Below the pieces are notes generated by a model. That model did not search any database, was not told the DNA's origin, and saw nothing but the letters and a program-made list of their open reading frames with translations. The position numbers and the translations under genes were made by a program. 27,020 nucleotides of DNA from Silene noctiflora (taxonomy: Eukaryota; Streptophyta; Magnoliopsida; Caryophyllales; Caryophyllaceae): positions 418,414-445,433 of the forward strand of contig VHZZ01000005.1 in assembly GCA_009801015.1 (NCBI GenBank), given 5' to 3'. Shown piece by piece: positions 9,103-19,683 of this stretch (position 1 is its first letter; each line of letters starts with the position of its first letter).

Positions 9103-10718
9103 TCACAGGTTGCCTGGCAGATCAAACTTCTGGCAGCCGAAAATTTGATGAGAACTGTTCTGTACAAAGAGAGCCAAACCACACTTGGTGCTATTGAAGC
9201 CTTCCCAGAGAGGAAAGTTGAGAGTTCCAGAGATGTTCTTCTTGGCAGAAATATCTTTCACAGAAGTAAGCTTTTCGAGCTTCCTGACAACAAAGTCACT
9301 GGAGAGGACTCGGCCTTTGTTCTCTCCGTTAGGACAATCGGTTACCAACCCGTTCTCGTACAAGGCCACCATGATATTAGCACCCTGATTGTCTATCTTC
9401 ATTCTGAGTGATCCTGATAGCGATACTTGCAGTGTGTCTGGTTGCGTCTTTTGGAAGTTTGCCTGTTCCATATAAACTCGTCAATATTACCCCCAATGCA
9501 TATATAGGCTTGTGCTCGAAGACAGATGGGATAATTGTGACGAGATAACGTGAAAACACCATCTCAGCAAAAAATGAGAGTTGCAGCTCAACAGAAACAG
9601 TTTGTTACCAAACTTTTGACAGGTGACATCTTAGAATACTACCATCAGTAGATCCTAATCAGGCAATCAGCTAATCTTAGCTCGGCCAACGGGTTGCCTA
9701 ATATACGACTCTCTTTGTTTAATCGAATTCACTACATTTACATATGACACGAGTTTATAACTCACTTAAGACCATTGTAAATAAGAATATGCTTTTTTCT
9801 GTACATCCTTTTTGAGATTTGGTACTCATAAGGTCAAATCTCGTCAACATAAATTTACCGTTTTACTTGGAAGTAGTGATGGCATCGGGCCGGGCTGGCC
9901 AGGGGCGGGCCGGGCTCTCTGGTCAGACCCGGGCCAGGCCAGGGGGGCGGGCTTGGCCGGGCTGGGATTATGTCTGGCCCGGGCCAGGGGGAGGCCGGGC
10001 TGCGGGCGGGTCTGGCCGGGCTGTCTGCTAGGGGCTAAACAAGGCGGGGCGGGGCGGGTCAGCCCGTGCTGATGGCCATCCTACTTGGAAGAAGCAATTT
10101 TCACATGTAAACCCTCACTAAATCAAATACACGAATAAAGGCCTAGGCTTAGACACACGTACGAGAAACGTACGAGAAGGAGATTCAAATATGTGACTTA
10201 ATACTTTCATCTCAACCACTTACAAAAAATATACTTTGGAAATATAAGTGAAGAAAAAAAGTTACCTGAAAATTAGGAGCTGGAAATACGGTGGCGGATT
10301 TGATATTCCCAATGACATTCTCCTCCTCATTCCCAACACACTGGGTCCTACCTTGAACAACAACCTGAGGGGTAAACATGGTATCTAACTTAAGAGACTC
10401 CACGTAATCCTTTTGTCGGACGGTCCATTGACTTGACCCGAATGGATCTTTCCAACCCATATAATCCCAATAATCTACATGAAAGCCCAATATTATAATG
10501 GGCTGACCCAAATTAAAATCCCCACGGCCCAATCTTGATATTAATAGCTCCGCTTCTGGTGATGTTTTACACCCTTGTGATGCAAACAATTCCACCAAAA
10601 CTGCACCTTTTTGATCACCAACGGATTCTTCGGCCGCGACCGCTGTCGCGGTGGTGTCGTTTTTTTGGTGTTTGGTACATTGTTTTTTTCCGAAACAAGA
10701 CATTATTTTCGGAGCCAT
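9103..10718 (-). CDS. Plant DUF1223 family protein, 270 aa, two exons
   Basis: The exons on the minus strand are 10718-10266 (151 codons) and 9462-9103 (119 codons plus stop), joined in phase 0. The donor is CAG|GTAAC and the acceptor AACAG|GCA. The ATG at 10718 starts MAPKIMSCFGKK; an in-frame ATG further upstream (10940) is rejected because it lies before the TATA-like box and reads through leader sequence. The signature ELFASQGCKTSPEAE lies at residues 43-57, HVDYWDYMGWKDPF at 80-93 and TPQVVVQG at 116-123. Exon 2 has a beta-rich tail with a conserved NKGRVLSSDFVVRKLEKL segment and FVQNSSHQIFG near the end. DUF1223 proteins have a thioredoxin-like fold. Bacterial members carry CxxC where this one has C50-K-T-S53, so only one thiol remains. 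The function in plants is unknown. No signal peptide is evident. Confidence 0.88.
9463..10265 (-). other. Intron of the DUF1223 gene (803 bp)
   Basis: A GT-AG intron that ends in ACAG before the GCA codon. It contains the GC-rich hAT-type MITE at 9874-10083. The rest is AT-rich and carries no recognised feature. Confidence 0.85.
9874..10083. mobile_element. GC-rich hAT-type MITE (210 bp) in the DUF1223 intron
   Basis: Its ends are TAGTGATGGC and GGCCATCCTA (reversed, TAGGATGGCC). It is flanked by a perfect 8-bp duplication, CTTGGAAG, at 9866-9873 and 10084-10091, as expected for hAT elements; a preceding A makes the match 9 bp. The body is extremely rich in GGGCCGGGC and CCAGGCC-type motifs, in sharp contrast to the AT-rich intron around it. 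It is non-coding; the Gly/Arg-rich frames across it are artefacts. Confidence 0.88.
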
Positions 10719-10905
10719 TGCGACCGGGATGACCTCGTTTTGGCCTAACGAGGTGAAGGGTACGTAGGATTGTACGTTTTCTTTGGTGGAGAAAATTGAA
10801 AAAAAAAAAAAAAAAGATTGATGAAATGCTTGGAAAGAAGGTTTTGTAGTTGTTTTTTGTGGAGGGGAGATAAAGGAGGGGGAAGAAAAGTTGGCAATAT
10901 TTTGA

Positions 10906-10915
10906 TAATATATAC
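10906..10915 (-). promoter_or_regulatory. TATA box of the DUF1223 gene
   Basis: On the minus strand, GTATATATTAT lies about 190 bp before the ATG at 10718. It is followed by a pyrimidine-rich leader that includes a run of about 15 T (plus-strand A-tract near 10800-10815), typical of plant 5' UTRs. Confidence 0.55.
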
Positions 10916-10940
10916 TTGTTGAGTCAATTCTGTATCTCAT

Positions 10941-11515
10941 TTTCGTGTCCGATCTTGCGTTCCGCTACTTTGATCTTCTGACACATACTTAAGAGATAGT
11001 GAGACGTAAGAAACATAAGATGAGGCCCGTAAATGAAACAGAAAATTTTAGATCGTAATGGTTATCCATTTGAATCCCAAATGCTAAAACACTAGGTCTT
11101 CTTAGAGACCGTCTCCCGCTAAATTAGTGATATATCAGCTAGAAATACTCCAAAATGTGATTAGGTGGAGTTGGCTAACGAGTCATTTGCCGACACTACA
11201 ATGTGGGTGACACGTCGGTTGTCATGGTTGTAACTATTGGAAAGTTTCTAATCTGTATAATTTAAAATAAAATAAAAAATAATGTTATGATTTAAGTAAA
11301 AAATAGATTTCATTTTGCGGTGATCTAATGCCATAGATTTCATCCTGACAAATTCGGAGTAACCGGTATGCAAAATGGAGTATATAGCATTTACATTGTT
11401 ACACTTACATTTGACCCTGGAAGTTTAGGGATTCGACTTACCTACTAGCCAACTCGACTTGTTTAACTCATTTTTGCATTCACCTAACCGAGAATCCTGA
11501 CTCCGTCAAATAAGC
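10941..11515. other. Intergenic region between the DUF1223 and CNGC4 genes
   Basis: It holds the upstream flank of the DUF1223 gene and the 3' flank of CNGC4 (both minus strand). No gene, clear repeat or RNA is visible. The CNGC4 3' UTR should lie just below 11516. Confidence 0.4.
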
Positions 11516-14500
11516 TTAAAATTCAAAATCATCCTGATCTGGCTTAGGTGATGTCAAAAGAGCAGTATATAGTCTCAGTCTATCTTCACCAAGAGATGAA
11601 CTCCTAGACAAAGGTCTTCTAGGCCGAATAAACGACAACGAAGTAAGCGTGAGTCGATGCTTGTATCGTCTCCAAGCCAACTGAATCGCCACAGCTGCCC
11701 AAGTTCTCCAGCCAGGGGAATAGTACCTGGCACTCCTCTTTATCTTTTCGTTCACAAATGTATATCGGAAATGCTGGGTGACATACTTAACATCCTCTGC
11801 CTCTAGTCCGAATGCCTCTGTGGTTTCGAGGGTGACTAGAGTCGAGGATGAAGGTGGTAGTCGTTCGATGAATGGTCTTCTTAAACACCATGATAGTAGC
11901 TCGTCTCCACTGAAGTTACCAGGGCCTAACATACAACAGCTTTTCACTCCGTCTCTAAGGAATTGGCTACTTTGTAGATGTCCTCGTACCACAAAGAGCA
12001 TTCTTTGAACCGGGTCACCCTCTTTCGTGATCTGAAACAACAAATTAGTCTCTCTTAAGATTGATATATACAGACTAGGTCATTTGAATTAAATTAAACG
12101 ACAGGGTAAGAGGGTTAGATGTATACCGTTTCTCCCTTGGTGAATATGAGGGACTTGACTCGATCACATATATTCTCTAAAACTAGATCGTCCATGTACT
12201 GGAACAACGGCACCTAAACATGCAAAATTAATCAAATTCATTCAAATCGGAAGCTAAAGTCGTCGTGACTTAAATCTAGTTAAATTTGACGTGCTTGTTA
12301 CCTGCTTAACCAAGTCTAGACAAAGATGATACTTTATGTCTCTCCTTAGACCTTCAGGAAGGTTGCGAATCATTTCACACTCATCCACCCCACGCATAGC
12401 GGCCCAACGTTGCCATTCATAGTTTCGGACCCGTTGCTTTAAATTGATAGGCAATTTTCTTTTACTCATCCACCACTCTATGTTTCTCATTCTCAATTGC
12501 ATTGCCTGCTTCTTTGATGTTGTTGCATTCAAAAATACCTGTTTTTTTTTTTTTCATTTCATTGATTAAATTAAATGAATATAAAAGGTAAACAAATGAC
12601 TAATAATACGGATAAAGTATTAGATTTACCTTGATGTTACCAATGAGCATAGTAACTAGTAGCAGCCCACTGGTTAATACAATTATTACAAAGAATGATT
12701 CTAGCCACTCTGCTGTGCTCTCTAAGTTTCCAAATGTACTGCAGTAAAAAAAAATCCCAGTAAATTTCGAGTCAGGTCAGTTTTGCTAGGTTGGCAGATT
12801 TACAAAGACGAGACACGGCCTAAGTAACTTAAAGGATGTAGAGCAATCAGAACAAGTACCTCAATGTCATGAGTCCCCAGAAAATGGGCATAAGGATTTT
12901 CTCGAATCGATTGCTGTTGGCGACAAGGTAAACAACCCATTTATAAGCACCATATTCATAGTTGTTATAACTTTCTAAACACTTGGTTCTTACAGCTCGA
13001 TTCGATGCCCATAGAAGTCGAGCATGATCATGAACCAAAGTATATGTACCATAGAAAATAGGTTGTTGAGAAGCTAATAGCTTTGTGTTGCAACCTTGCA
13101 TCTCATTGCATTGTTCTCTTAGACATTTTGTTGCCCTTTGTATTCCTAACAAGTACCAACATGCCCCGGCCGCCTAAAATACACATTCAGACGTAACTGT
13201 TATTAAAAAACCCTTTTAAACGACCATATTTGACTTAGTCAATATCTGCTAAAACAGTCTCTTTATATTATAACTCATATAGTTATGGGTTGATGGGTAT
13301 GAGACTTACATGGGAAGCGACGAAGTAGACGATGACATTGAGGGCGAAACCCCACCAAACCGTACCAAAGACATAGCCGGAGAACTTTTGCATGCGACGG
13401 AGAAGGCAGACGGAGTGGTAGATCTTTGGAAGGTATTGGAATAAAAACATGAACAAGAATACTGTCATCACTGCATTTGTAATTCCTTTTCTTAATAGAT
13501 ATGGTATCACCACCCATAGCACTAACTGCATTCCATAATACGATATCAGTATGTAATCGAGTGATACCGAGTTTCAGTAGTAACCCATCTTATTTAACAA
13601 TTTTAACTAAAAACTCGCCAATCACTATGCACTATACTCATTTATTTACTTTTAACTAAGTATTTTTTTAATCAAAGATAAATAAATGATCGGGACTGAG
13701 AGGTATGTGCGAAGATATTCGATACATGTGATCAAATTATGTCCTCTTCAACTTCTAGTTCTACAAAATAGTGAGAAGTACCCATCAAAATTGAAATAGC
13801 TAAAAAAAATTCTTGTCCAACTTGTAAAATTCTGACATTTTGCATGAAAAAAGTAAAAGACATGAAGAATTCACGTGTTTCTCTATTTTATAAGAAGTTA
13901 AATTGCTTGCATGCATATAAAACAAGTTTTACGACATGCGAGTGTCCGTCTCTTCTCTAAATATGCATTCGTACAAATAACCCCTAACACATTAATTGTT
14001 TTCATTTTCCCTAAATTGGCTACATCTCCATAATATACTTCAATCTCCCTTTACATAATTAATATTCACTCTTTAAATCAAGTACAATTTTATACTATGA
14101 TGGGAAGTCGTCAACGAATTTTAAGACCGTCTTTTATTAGTAAACACTCATTTATTAATATTAATAAATGATTATCTTTATTTATAAAAGTATCGTCTCT
14201 CATTTTAAGACTGTCTAAATCTTTTAGCAAAAATAATTTGGTACGTAGAGACGTAGAGTGAATAAATTAATTCAGTCTTATCAAGTAATAGTTTTAATTT
14301 AGATTATATTTAGTTCAACTTTATTTGTTCGATCATTTTGAAGTCTTAGGTCGTTTATGTTCAATCGAGTTCTTTTTTATATGTTGAAATTTTTTCGCAA
14401 ACATTGTTTGGGTAAAATTTGAGTTTCTCATTTCAAGTCTTCAATTGGGTATCAATTCCGAAATTTCAGATCATCTTATTTGAGTTCGAATTTGTTTTGT

Positions 14501-15999
14501 TAAGTCTTGTTTTAGTTAGGGTTTTTTTTTGTGAGAATGTCACTACACGTAAGTACCTAACATAATCAATTTTAAATTGGGATAAATTAGATAATTAATC
14601 TTAGATAAGGATATGCTATCTATGATGATCTACCATAAAATCATCAATATTACAAAAGCTAGTTATTATCATGATCAGAAAAGGGTTCATTTCTATAAAG
14701 TTTAAAAAGGTAGATTTAGCTCATAATTCATAAATGTTCACAATCTTAAAAAAATAAAATGTTACATAGGATAAAAAAACCTTACAATAAACCTTACAAT
14801 AGTATCAATAAGAAATTTACAAAACTATTATATAAAAAAATAAATAAATCAAATCATACATATTGAGATCGAATTGACCTCTTATTATAGTTTATCTTAA
14901 TGTGAGCGTTCCATATTGATAAAATAAGAAGATAATTTATAAATTAAACTGACTCTTCGTTCCTTATGGATACGATCCAGACCCTTTTTAGTACCGAGTA
15001 TATTAGGTTTAACACATAACTCCTAATTAATGATACATCAAACAATTCAAGGGCAATTTTAAACAATTTTTATTATTTTATGAATCAAACAATTTTCATT
15101 GATTTTCCTCTCAAAAATCTACTAAAACTATACTTTGGACCCTCTTTATTATTTAAAATATTAATATTTGAGATCATTATTAAAAAAAATCCCTTAAAAA
15201 CAAATTATTTTTATTGAGAGGATAAGCTAATTACCTTACTCAATTAACAAATATATGTTTGCTATTGATGAGTGTATTAAATCACTAATCATATCAAATG
15301 CATGTAACATGGGAAAGAATTAATTTGGCTGAAATAAGTCTTCTGAAAGAACGTCTCAAACTAAATTAATTGGCGTACCTGAGGTAGAGGTAGGATAACA
15401 AATAGGTCAAAGAAAAACCCTTTTTTAGCCTTCAAGTATCGAAGAGCAACCAAACGAGGACTCTTAGAACCAATTGAGTCACGGTTACGTTCTTCATCAA
15501 CCATATATGAGTGTTTAGCAATCTTAAGTTGAAGCCACATGTTCCATACGTGCAACATATCGGTCATGCACCGGAGGGCGGTCACCGTGATAGCAAACCA
15601 CCCATCGATAAATAAACATAGATACGCGTCACTAATTGAGAGCGCGTAGAAAAAAAGAGGGTCCACAAATAATCCTGTGACACAGACGAGGAGGAATATT
15701 CTATTCCATTCTTGCACCCATTCTGCTCTCGGGTCTAATACTCCCCCGAGAACTAACATAGCTATTCCTCCTCGTCCTCTATTAGTTTTTTGGGATTCTC
15801 CACATAAACTCTGGAGAATCCCAAAACATGAACTCGAAGAAGTTGTACCATCATTATTACCCTCATTTTGGTTTTCTTTTTCTTCTAATTCCATGATATA
15901 CTCATCTTCTTCTTCTTCTTCCTCCTCATCAGAATCAATAAATCTAGTCTCGCGTGACTGACGCGGGACTAGTAAGATTTCTTGGTTATTTCTTGCCAT
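11516..15999 (-). CDS. CNGC4: Cyclic nucleotide-gated ion channel, CNGC4 type, 699 aa, seven exons
   Basis: Exons (minus): 15999-15379, 13525-13310, 13173-12860, 12738-12630, 12538-12302, 12213-12127 and 12031-11516. All introns are GT-AG, and the parts sum to 2100 nt with a continuous frame. An acidic N-terminus (DSDEEEEEEEDEY, about 23-34) precedes six membrane segments: S1 101-120, S2 about 127-150, S3 about 195-220, S4 about 236-253 (basic LLRR), S5 about 261-290 and S6 about 399-420. The pore region reads GLMTLSTFGNLES. A C-linker follows, then a cyclic-nucleotide-binding domain (about 500-620) with GPGNFSGDELLSWCL as the phosphate-binding cassette, and an IQ calmodulin site (AVAIQLAWRRYKHR, about 642-655). 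Every exon aligns closely with Arabidopsis CNGC4 (DND2/HLM1, 694 aa, recalled), a plasma-membrane calcium channel that works with CNGC2 in pattern-triggered immunity. Confidence 0.96.
13526..15378 (-). other. Long first intron of CNGC4 (1853 bp)
   Basis: A GT-AG intron, very AT-rich, with no gene. It carries a 24-bp perfect palindrome centred near 14160 (14148-14171) and a short decayed Stowaway-like remnant near 13637-13703, whose right end reads AATGATCGGGACTGAGAGG followed by TA. Confidence 0.85.
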
Positions 16000-16114
16000 G
16001 ATTATTAATTTAATTTGTGATAAATTCGAACGTTGGAATTGAGGTATAATGAAAGGTGGAAAGGGTTTAATGATTATAAGCTAGAGCCTTAGCTTAAAGA
16101 ATAAGGAGATAGAG

Positions 16115-16121
16115 AAATATA
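16115..16121 (-). promoter_or_regulatory. Candidate TATA box of CNGC4
   Basis: On the minus strand, TATATTT lies about 115 bp before the CNGC4 ATG. A second candidate, TATAAT, lies nearer (about 16075). Weak: motif and position only. Confidence 0.3.
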
Positions 16122-16129
16122 CCATGTAG

Positions 16130-16979
16130 ACAAATAGGTCCAAATTACTATTTTGCCCACATGCATATGATCCACTCGATCACTTGGACTTATGTTTCAA
16201 ATTTTTACAAGTATACATGCATAGTATTCCCTTTTATTTACCGGAATCGGCCAATTATTATTTTTAGTTCAGTTCAATCGGTTCAATATAATTACTCGAT
16301 TTTTACAATTAGATTCGATATATGCGACTAATATTTCTATTATTTCAATATCAAATAATATTGAAATAATATTGAAATTCTGTATCACCCGACAGTCGAT
16401 TCTACGTTACGTAGCTTGTTGTTACTCTTTTATGACGGATAGTACGTGGGAGTGGGACTGTGCGTTTAGCTTTTCATGCAATAAGACAAATGTAGAAGAG
16501 AATGAAGCCGTTAGGTTTAATTTGTTAAATAATTATTGTGATTTGTTACTTTAAAATTATAAAGGGAGAGGATTTGTATGTTAAAATAATTAACAAATAA
16601 TATGTATTCCGTATGTATAAATTCGCTAACATCGGAAAAAAAAAATACTCCCTCTGACTACCCACGAAAAAAAAAAAAAAAAAAAAAAAGATCGTAATGA
16701 TGATAAATCGGTTAGGTCAAAAGAAATACTACTTATTGCAGATGTTAACTGATTTAGTCAGCTGATAAAGTTATCAGCGGTGGTACGTATTCATGATATG
16801 AGTTCAAATTTGGTCAGCAAGTAATTAAGTGCAAGATCATAAAGCATATGAAATCGTTTATTAGAAAATTATCTTCTAAAAATGATAAAATGGTAGATTC
16901 TTGAGTCTTTAATGTTAAGATATACAGCATAGCTGGAAAATAAGGTGTATGTGATATATAGAAATGAAAAAAAAAATAC
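16130..16979. other. Upstream flank of CNGC4; AT-rich intergenic DNA
   Basis: No gene is visible. It contains AATATTATTTGATATTG-style inverted AT repeats near 16340-16378. A Stowaway-like left end ('tactccctctgactaccca', about 16647) runs into an A-tract (about 16667-16689). Confidence 0.4.
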
Positions 16980-17227
16980 TTAAAAGGAGGAAAAAAGGTA
17001 AACCTGATGAAGAGGTTAATTCATTTTGTCTAACCACCATATACGCAGTAAGTGGATCATACATCCGATTTACTACCACCGGTTTTATAGTTTTTGGGCA
17101 TTATAATAAAGTTTTTGAGTTTTGTTTTAAAAATTATGAGTTTTATTATAAAGTTTCTGAGTTCATTCACTTCAACATTAAGCTCAAAAATTAAATAAAC
17201 TCAAAAACATTATATATAAGCTTAGTG
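16980..17227. repeat. Dispersed repeat A, copy 1 (truncated)
   Basis: It matches 17744-17993 at high identity, starting TAAAAGGAGGAAAAAAGGTA and ending in 'tatataagcttagtg'. It shares 'gaggttaattcattttgtc' and 'gcattataataaagttt'. It lacks the right-hand end seen in copy 2 and is therefore a truncated element. Confidence 0.8.
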
Positions 17228-17436
17228 TCATGGGATAATAAATGACAAGCTCGGTTACGCGTCTAATTCATCACTTAACGCCTAAAACCGACTTCAATTG
17301 ATGAAAAATAAAGTTTAGGGGTACATTTAGTGATAATGACAATAATTAGGTGTACTATGTTTTAAAAAGTGTAGGGATACCATGTAGAAAGCCGAAAAAT
17401 TTAGGGGTACCATGTAGAATATCCCTAATTTTATTT

Positions 17437-17546
17437 ATGAGTTTTAGTTCTGTCTTGAAACGTATTGTACAATTTTCTTATTTTAGAAGACGTCTTCTAC
17501 AATTTTCATATTTTAGATGCTATTTTATAAATGAGGGAAATACATA
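17437..17546. repeat. Dispersed repeat B, copy 1
   Basis: About 110 bp, matching 18895-19004 with few differences. It shares CTTGAAACGTATTGTACAAT and 'atgctattttataaatgagg'. Confidence 0.8.
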
Positions 17547-17600
17547 ATAGTGGAATTGAACTACCTACATAATAGTGGAATTGAATGCCTACATAATAGT
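17541..17600. repeat. Short tandem repeat of about 24 bp, 2.4 copies
   Basis: TACATAATAGTGGAATTGAA occurs at 17541 and 17566, and a truncated copy starts at 17590. It follows directly after repeat B copy 1. Confidence 0.75.
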
Positions 17601-17743
17601 TCACAACTCCTGTGGAATTCAACTCCCGTATATGCAAACAAACGACTTTTCCAAATTCATTTGAATTTGTATACAGGAAAATAATTCACGTGAATTAGAT
17701 ATTCCGGTGTCTGTTGAATTCCTTGATGAACCAAACGATGCCT

Positions 17744-18178
17744 TAAAAGGAGGAAAAAAGGTAAACTTGTTGAAGAGGTTAATTCATTTTGTCTAACCAC
17801 CATATACACAGTAAGTGGATCATATATCCGATGTACTACCACCAATTTTATAGTTTCTGAGCATTATAATAAAGTTTTGAGTTTTGTTTTAAAAATTATG
17901 AGTTTTACTATAAAGTTTCCGAGTTCATTTACTTGAACATTAAGCTTAAAAAATTACAATAAACTTAAAAATATTATATATATAAGCTTAGTGAAATTTG
18001 AGTTTTAACGGAAAACAAAATTAAAATCTCACTTATAAACTTTAATAGGCTCAGAAAAAATACACATAAGCTCAAAAACAAATAAAGTTTGAGGTAATAA
18101 GCTCAGAAAAAAAATACACAAATGCTCAAAAACAGAGAAAGTCTGAGGTAGTACATCCGATGTATGTTTTTTTTCCTC
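17744..18178. mobile_element. Dispersed repeat A, copy 2: MITE-like element with inverted ends
   Basis: The left end contains GGAGGAAAAAA and, further in, ATATCCGATGTACTACC. The right end, reversed, reads GGAGGAAAAAAAACATACAT followed by CGGATGTACTACC. The ends are therefore inverted but of unequal spacing. The body is rich in GAG/CTC-punctuated A/T tracts, such as 'ataagctcaaaaac'. I found no target duplication and no coding content. Confidence 0.6.
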
Positions 18179-18894
18179 CCATACACAGGGTTGTAGTATT
18201 ATTTTCAATCGGGTATGATTTGAGTCTGGTTAATGTCGTAGGATCGTGTGAGATCCGAGTTTAATTTCTTATCCTAATAATGTAATAATAAAATCCGATT
18301 CAGAAAGTCAGGTAGGAATTATGTAAGCAACATTTTCTTTATCGCTGTCCAATTTTATTTTATTTTTTCTCATTACAAGTATCATAATATTTATTTATAT
18401 ATATACTCCGTATTATTTTATTATATCAAGCCGGAATCCAACTCATATTGTTATTAGCTAAGGTGTACATATATGTAAGAAAATAAACTCCTTTTATTCA
18501 AGTATAATAAGTTCTGACTGGAATCGTTTTAGATTTGTTTAGATTTGAGTTTTATTGGGTATATGTTGTAAATTAGATTCAATACTTTCAATCAACTCAA
18601 TCCGTGTTACTTGAGGATTTTCAAGTTAACCTATTTCGGTTATTTGGGTCTTTAATTCGGGAGACTTACTGTTGTTTATCAGGCCTAGGAAATAGGTTAA
18701 ATAATGCAATTCTTGTTAACTGTTTCATATATACGTTAAAGAAGACCGAATTAATTCTGTCTTCTTTACCGTATTTTTCACCATTTATTCGATGTTAAAC
18801 CTTCATTATTTTCCTAATTTTTTTGGTTATTACATAGTTACCTTTTACTTATTTCACTTATATCAATATTCCCATAAAACAAGTAATTTTATTT

Positions 18895-19004
18895 TAGAGT
18901 TTTAGTTCGGTCTTGAAACGTATTGTACAATTTTCTTATTTTAAGACGTATTCTACAATTTTCTTATTTTAGATGCTATTTTATAAATGAGGGAAATACA
19001 TATA
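18895..19004. repeat. Dispersed repeat B, copy 2
   Basis: The second copy of the 110-bp repeat at 17437. The interval between the B copies (1458 bp) is about 700 bp longer than that between the A copies (763 bp). Confidence 0.8.
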
Positions 19005-19513
19005 TACACTCCATTTTATTTACGTATGACCATTGATGTACACATCAAACATAGGTGTACGTACACATCACACTTCCATAAAATAACTTGAGAAGAATAA
19101 CAAGATTACATTAAATAACAAAAGAATCAAAACAACTTCAACATTGTGATGTTGATTCCACTTGATGTACGGATCCGTGACATTAGTTTCCGACCCTACC
19201 AAAGTCGGTTGCTGTGAACGATAAGAACTTTCATCTCTTAAACAATTACTCAAAATTCAACTCTGAACTCTTGTAAATGAGCAAATTAAAACCAAATTTA
19301 AAAGAACTCTACCTATTGAGTTGCGTCTTATTTACATCACGAAAAATATTATCTCAGCTGTCGGTAAGGATACTCGTTATCGACATCGAATAAAGAATCA
19401 TTAGTTTGTGATGCTTGAATTACAAGATCACTAGAATTAGGCGAAAAGTTGCAATTGCCTTCTTCTTATAGTACAAAAGACAATATAGGAAGGTGCAATT
19501 TTATCTTGGCATC
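19005..19513. other. Intergenic, no recognised gene
   Basis: A stretch near 19030-19070 repeats GTACACATCA in two places ('gatgtacacatcaaac' and 'gtacgtacacatcacac'). Nothing else could be supported. Confidence 0.35.
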
Positions 19514-19528
19514 ATCTACCTACCATCT

Positions 19529-19668
19529 ACCGAAGATGTCTTAGTTTAGTGGTTAAGACGGAGGTATTGTGGACAATAGGTCCCAGGTTCGAATCCCCCC
19601 TCCCCTCTATTGTAATGCGACTGTGTGCGCGCTTCGTGAGACCAAAAAAAAAAAAAAAAAAAAAAAAA
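19529..19668 (+). mobile_element. tRNA-derived SINE with poly(A) tail (about 140 bp)
   Basis: It carries an RNA polymerase III A box (TAGTTTAGTGG, 19542-19552) and a B box (GGTTCGAATCC, 19586-19596) 34 nt apart, as in a tRNA gene. A short non-tRNA tail follows, ending 'cgcgcttcgtgagacc', then an A-run of about 25. The flanks are ATCTACCTACCATCT (19514-19528) and ATCTACATACCATCT (19669-19683), a 15-bp target duplication with one mismatch, typical of LINE-mediated retroposition. It cannot fold as a functional tRNA over its full length. I cannot name the SINE family from memory. Confidence 0.9.
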
Positions 19669-19683
19669 ATCTACATACCATCT

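Noticed and set aside
9052..9411. 119-aa plus-strand frame
   Set aside because: It is antisense to DUF1223 exon 2, which has clear family motifs on the minus strand.
9812..10072. Plus-strand Gly/Arg-rich frames over the GC-rich block
   Set aside because: They lie within the hAT-type MITE in the intron. The composition alone produces the open frames.
10719..10940. N-terminal extension of the DUF1223 frame to 10940
   Set aside because: It reads through a poly-pyrimidine leader and lies upstream of the expected transcription start. The family-like start is at 10718.
13637..13703. Stowaway in CNGC4 intron 1
   Set aside because: Only the right end is recognisable and the left end lacks the CCTCCGT motif. 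Too decayed to call as an element.
15677..15961. Plus-strand serine-rich 94-aa frame
   Set aside because: It is antisense to the acidic Glu stretch of CNGC4 exon 1.
19531..19620. Functional tRNA gene
   Set aside because: Only the pol III boxes are tRNA-like. The long A-tail and flanking duplication show a SINE.
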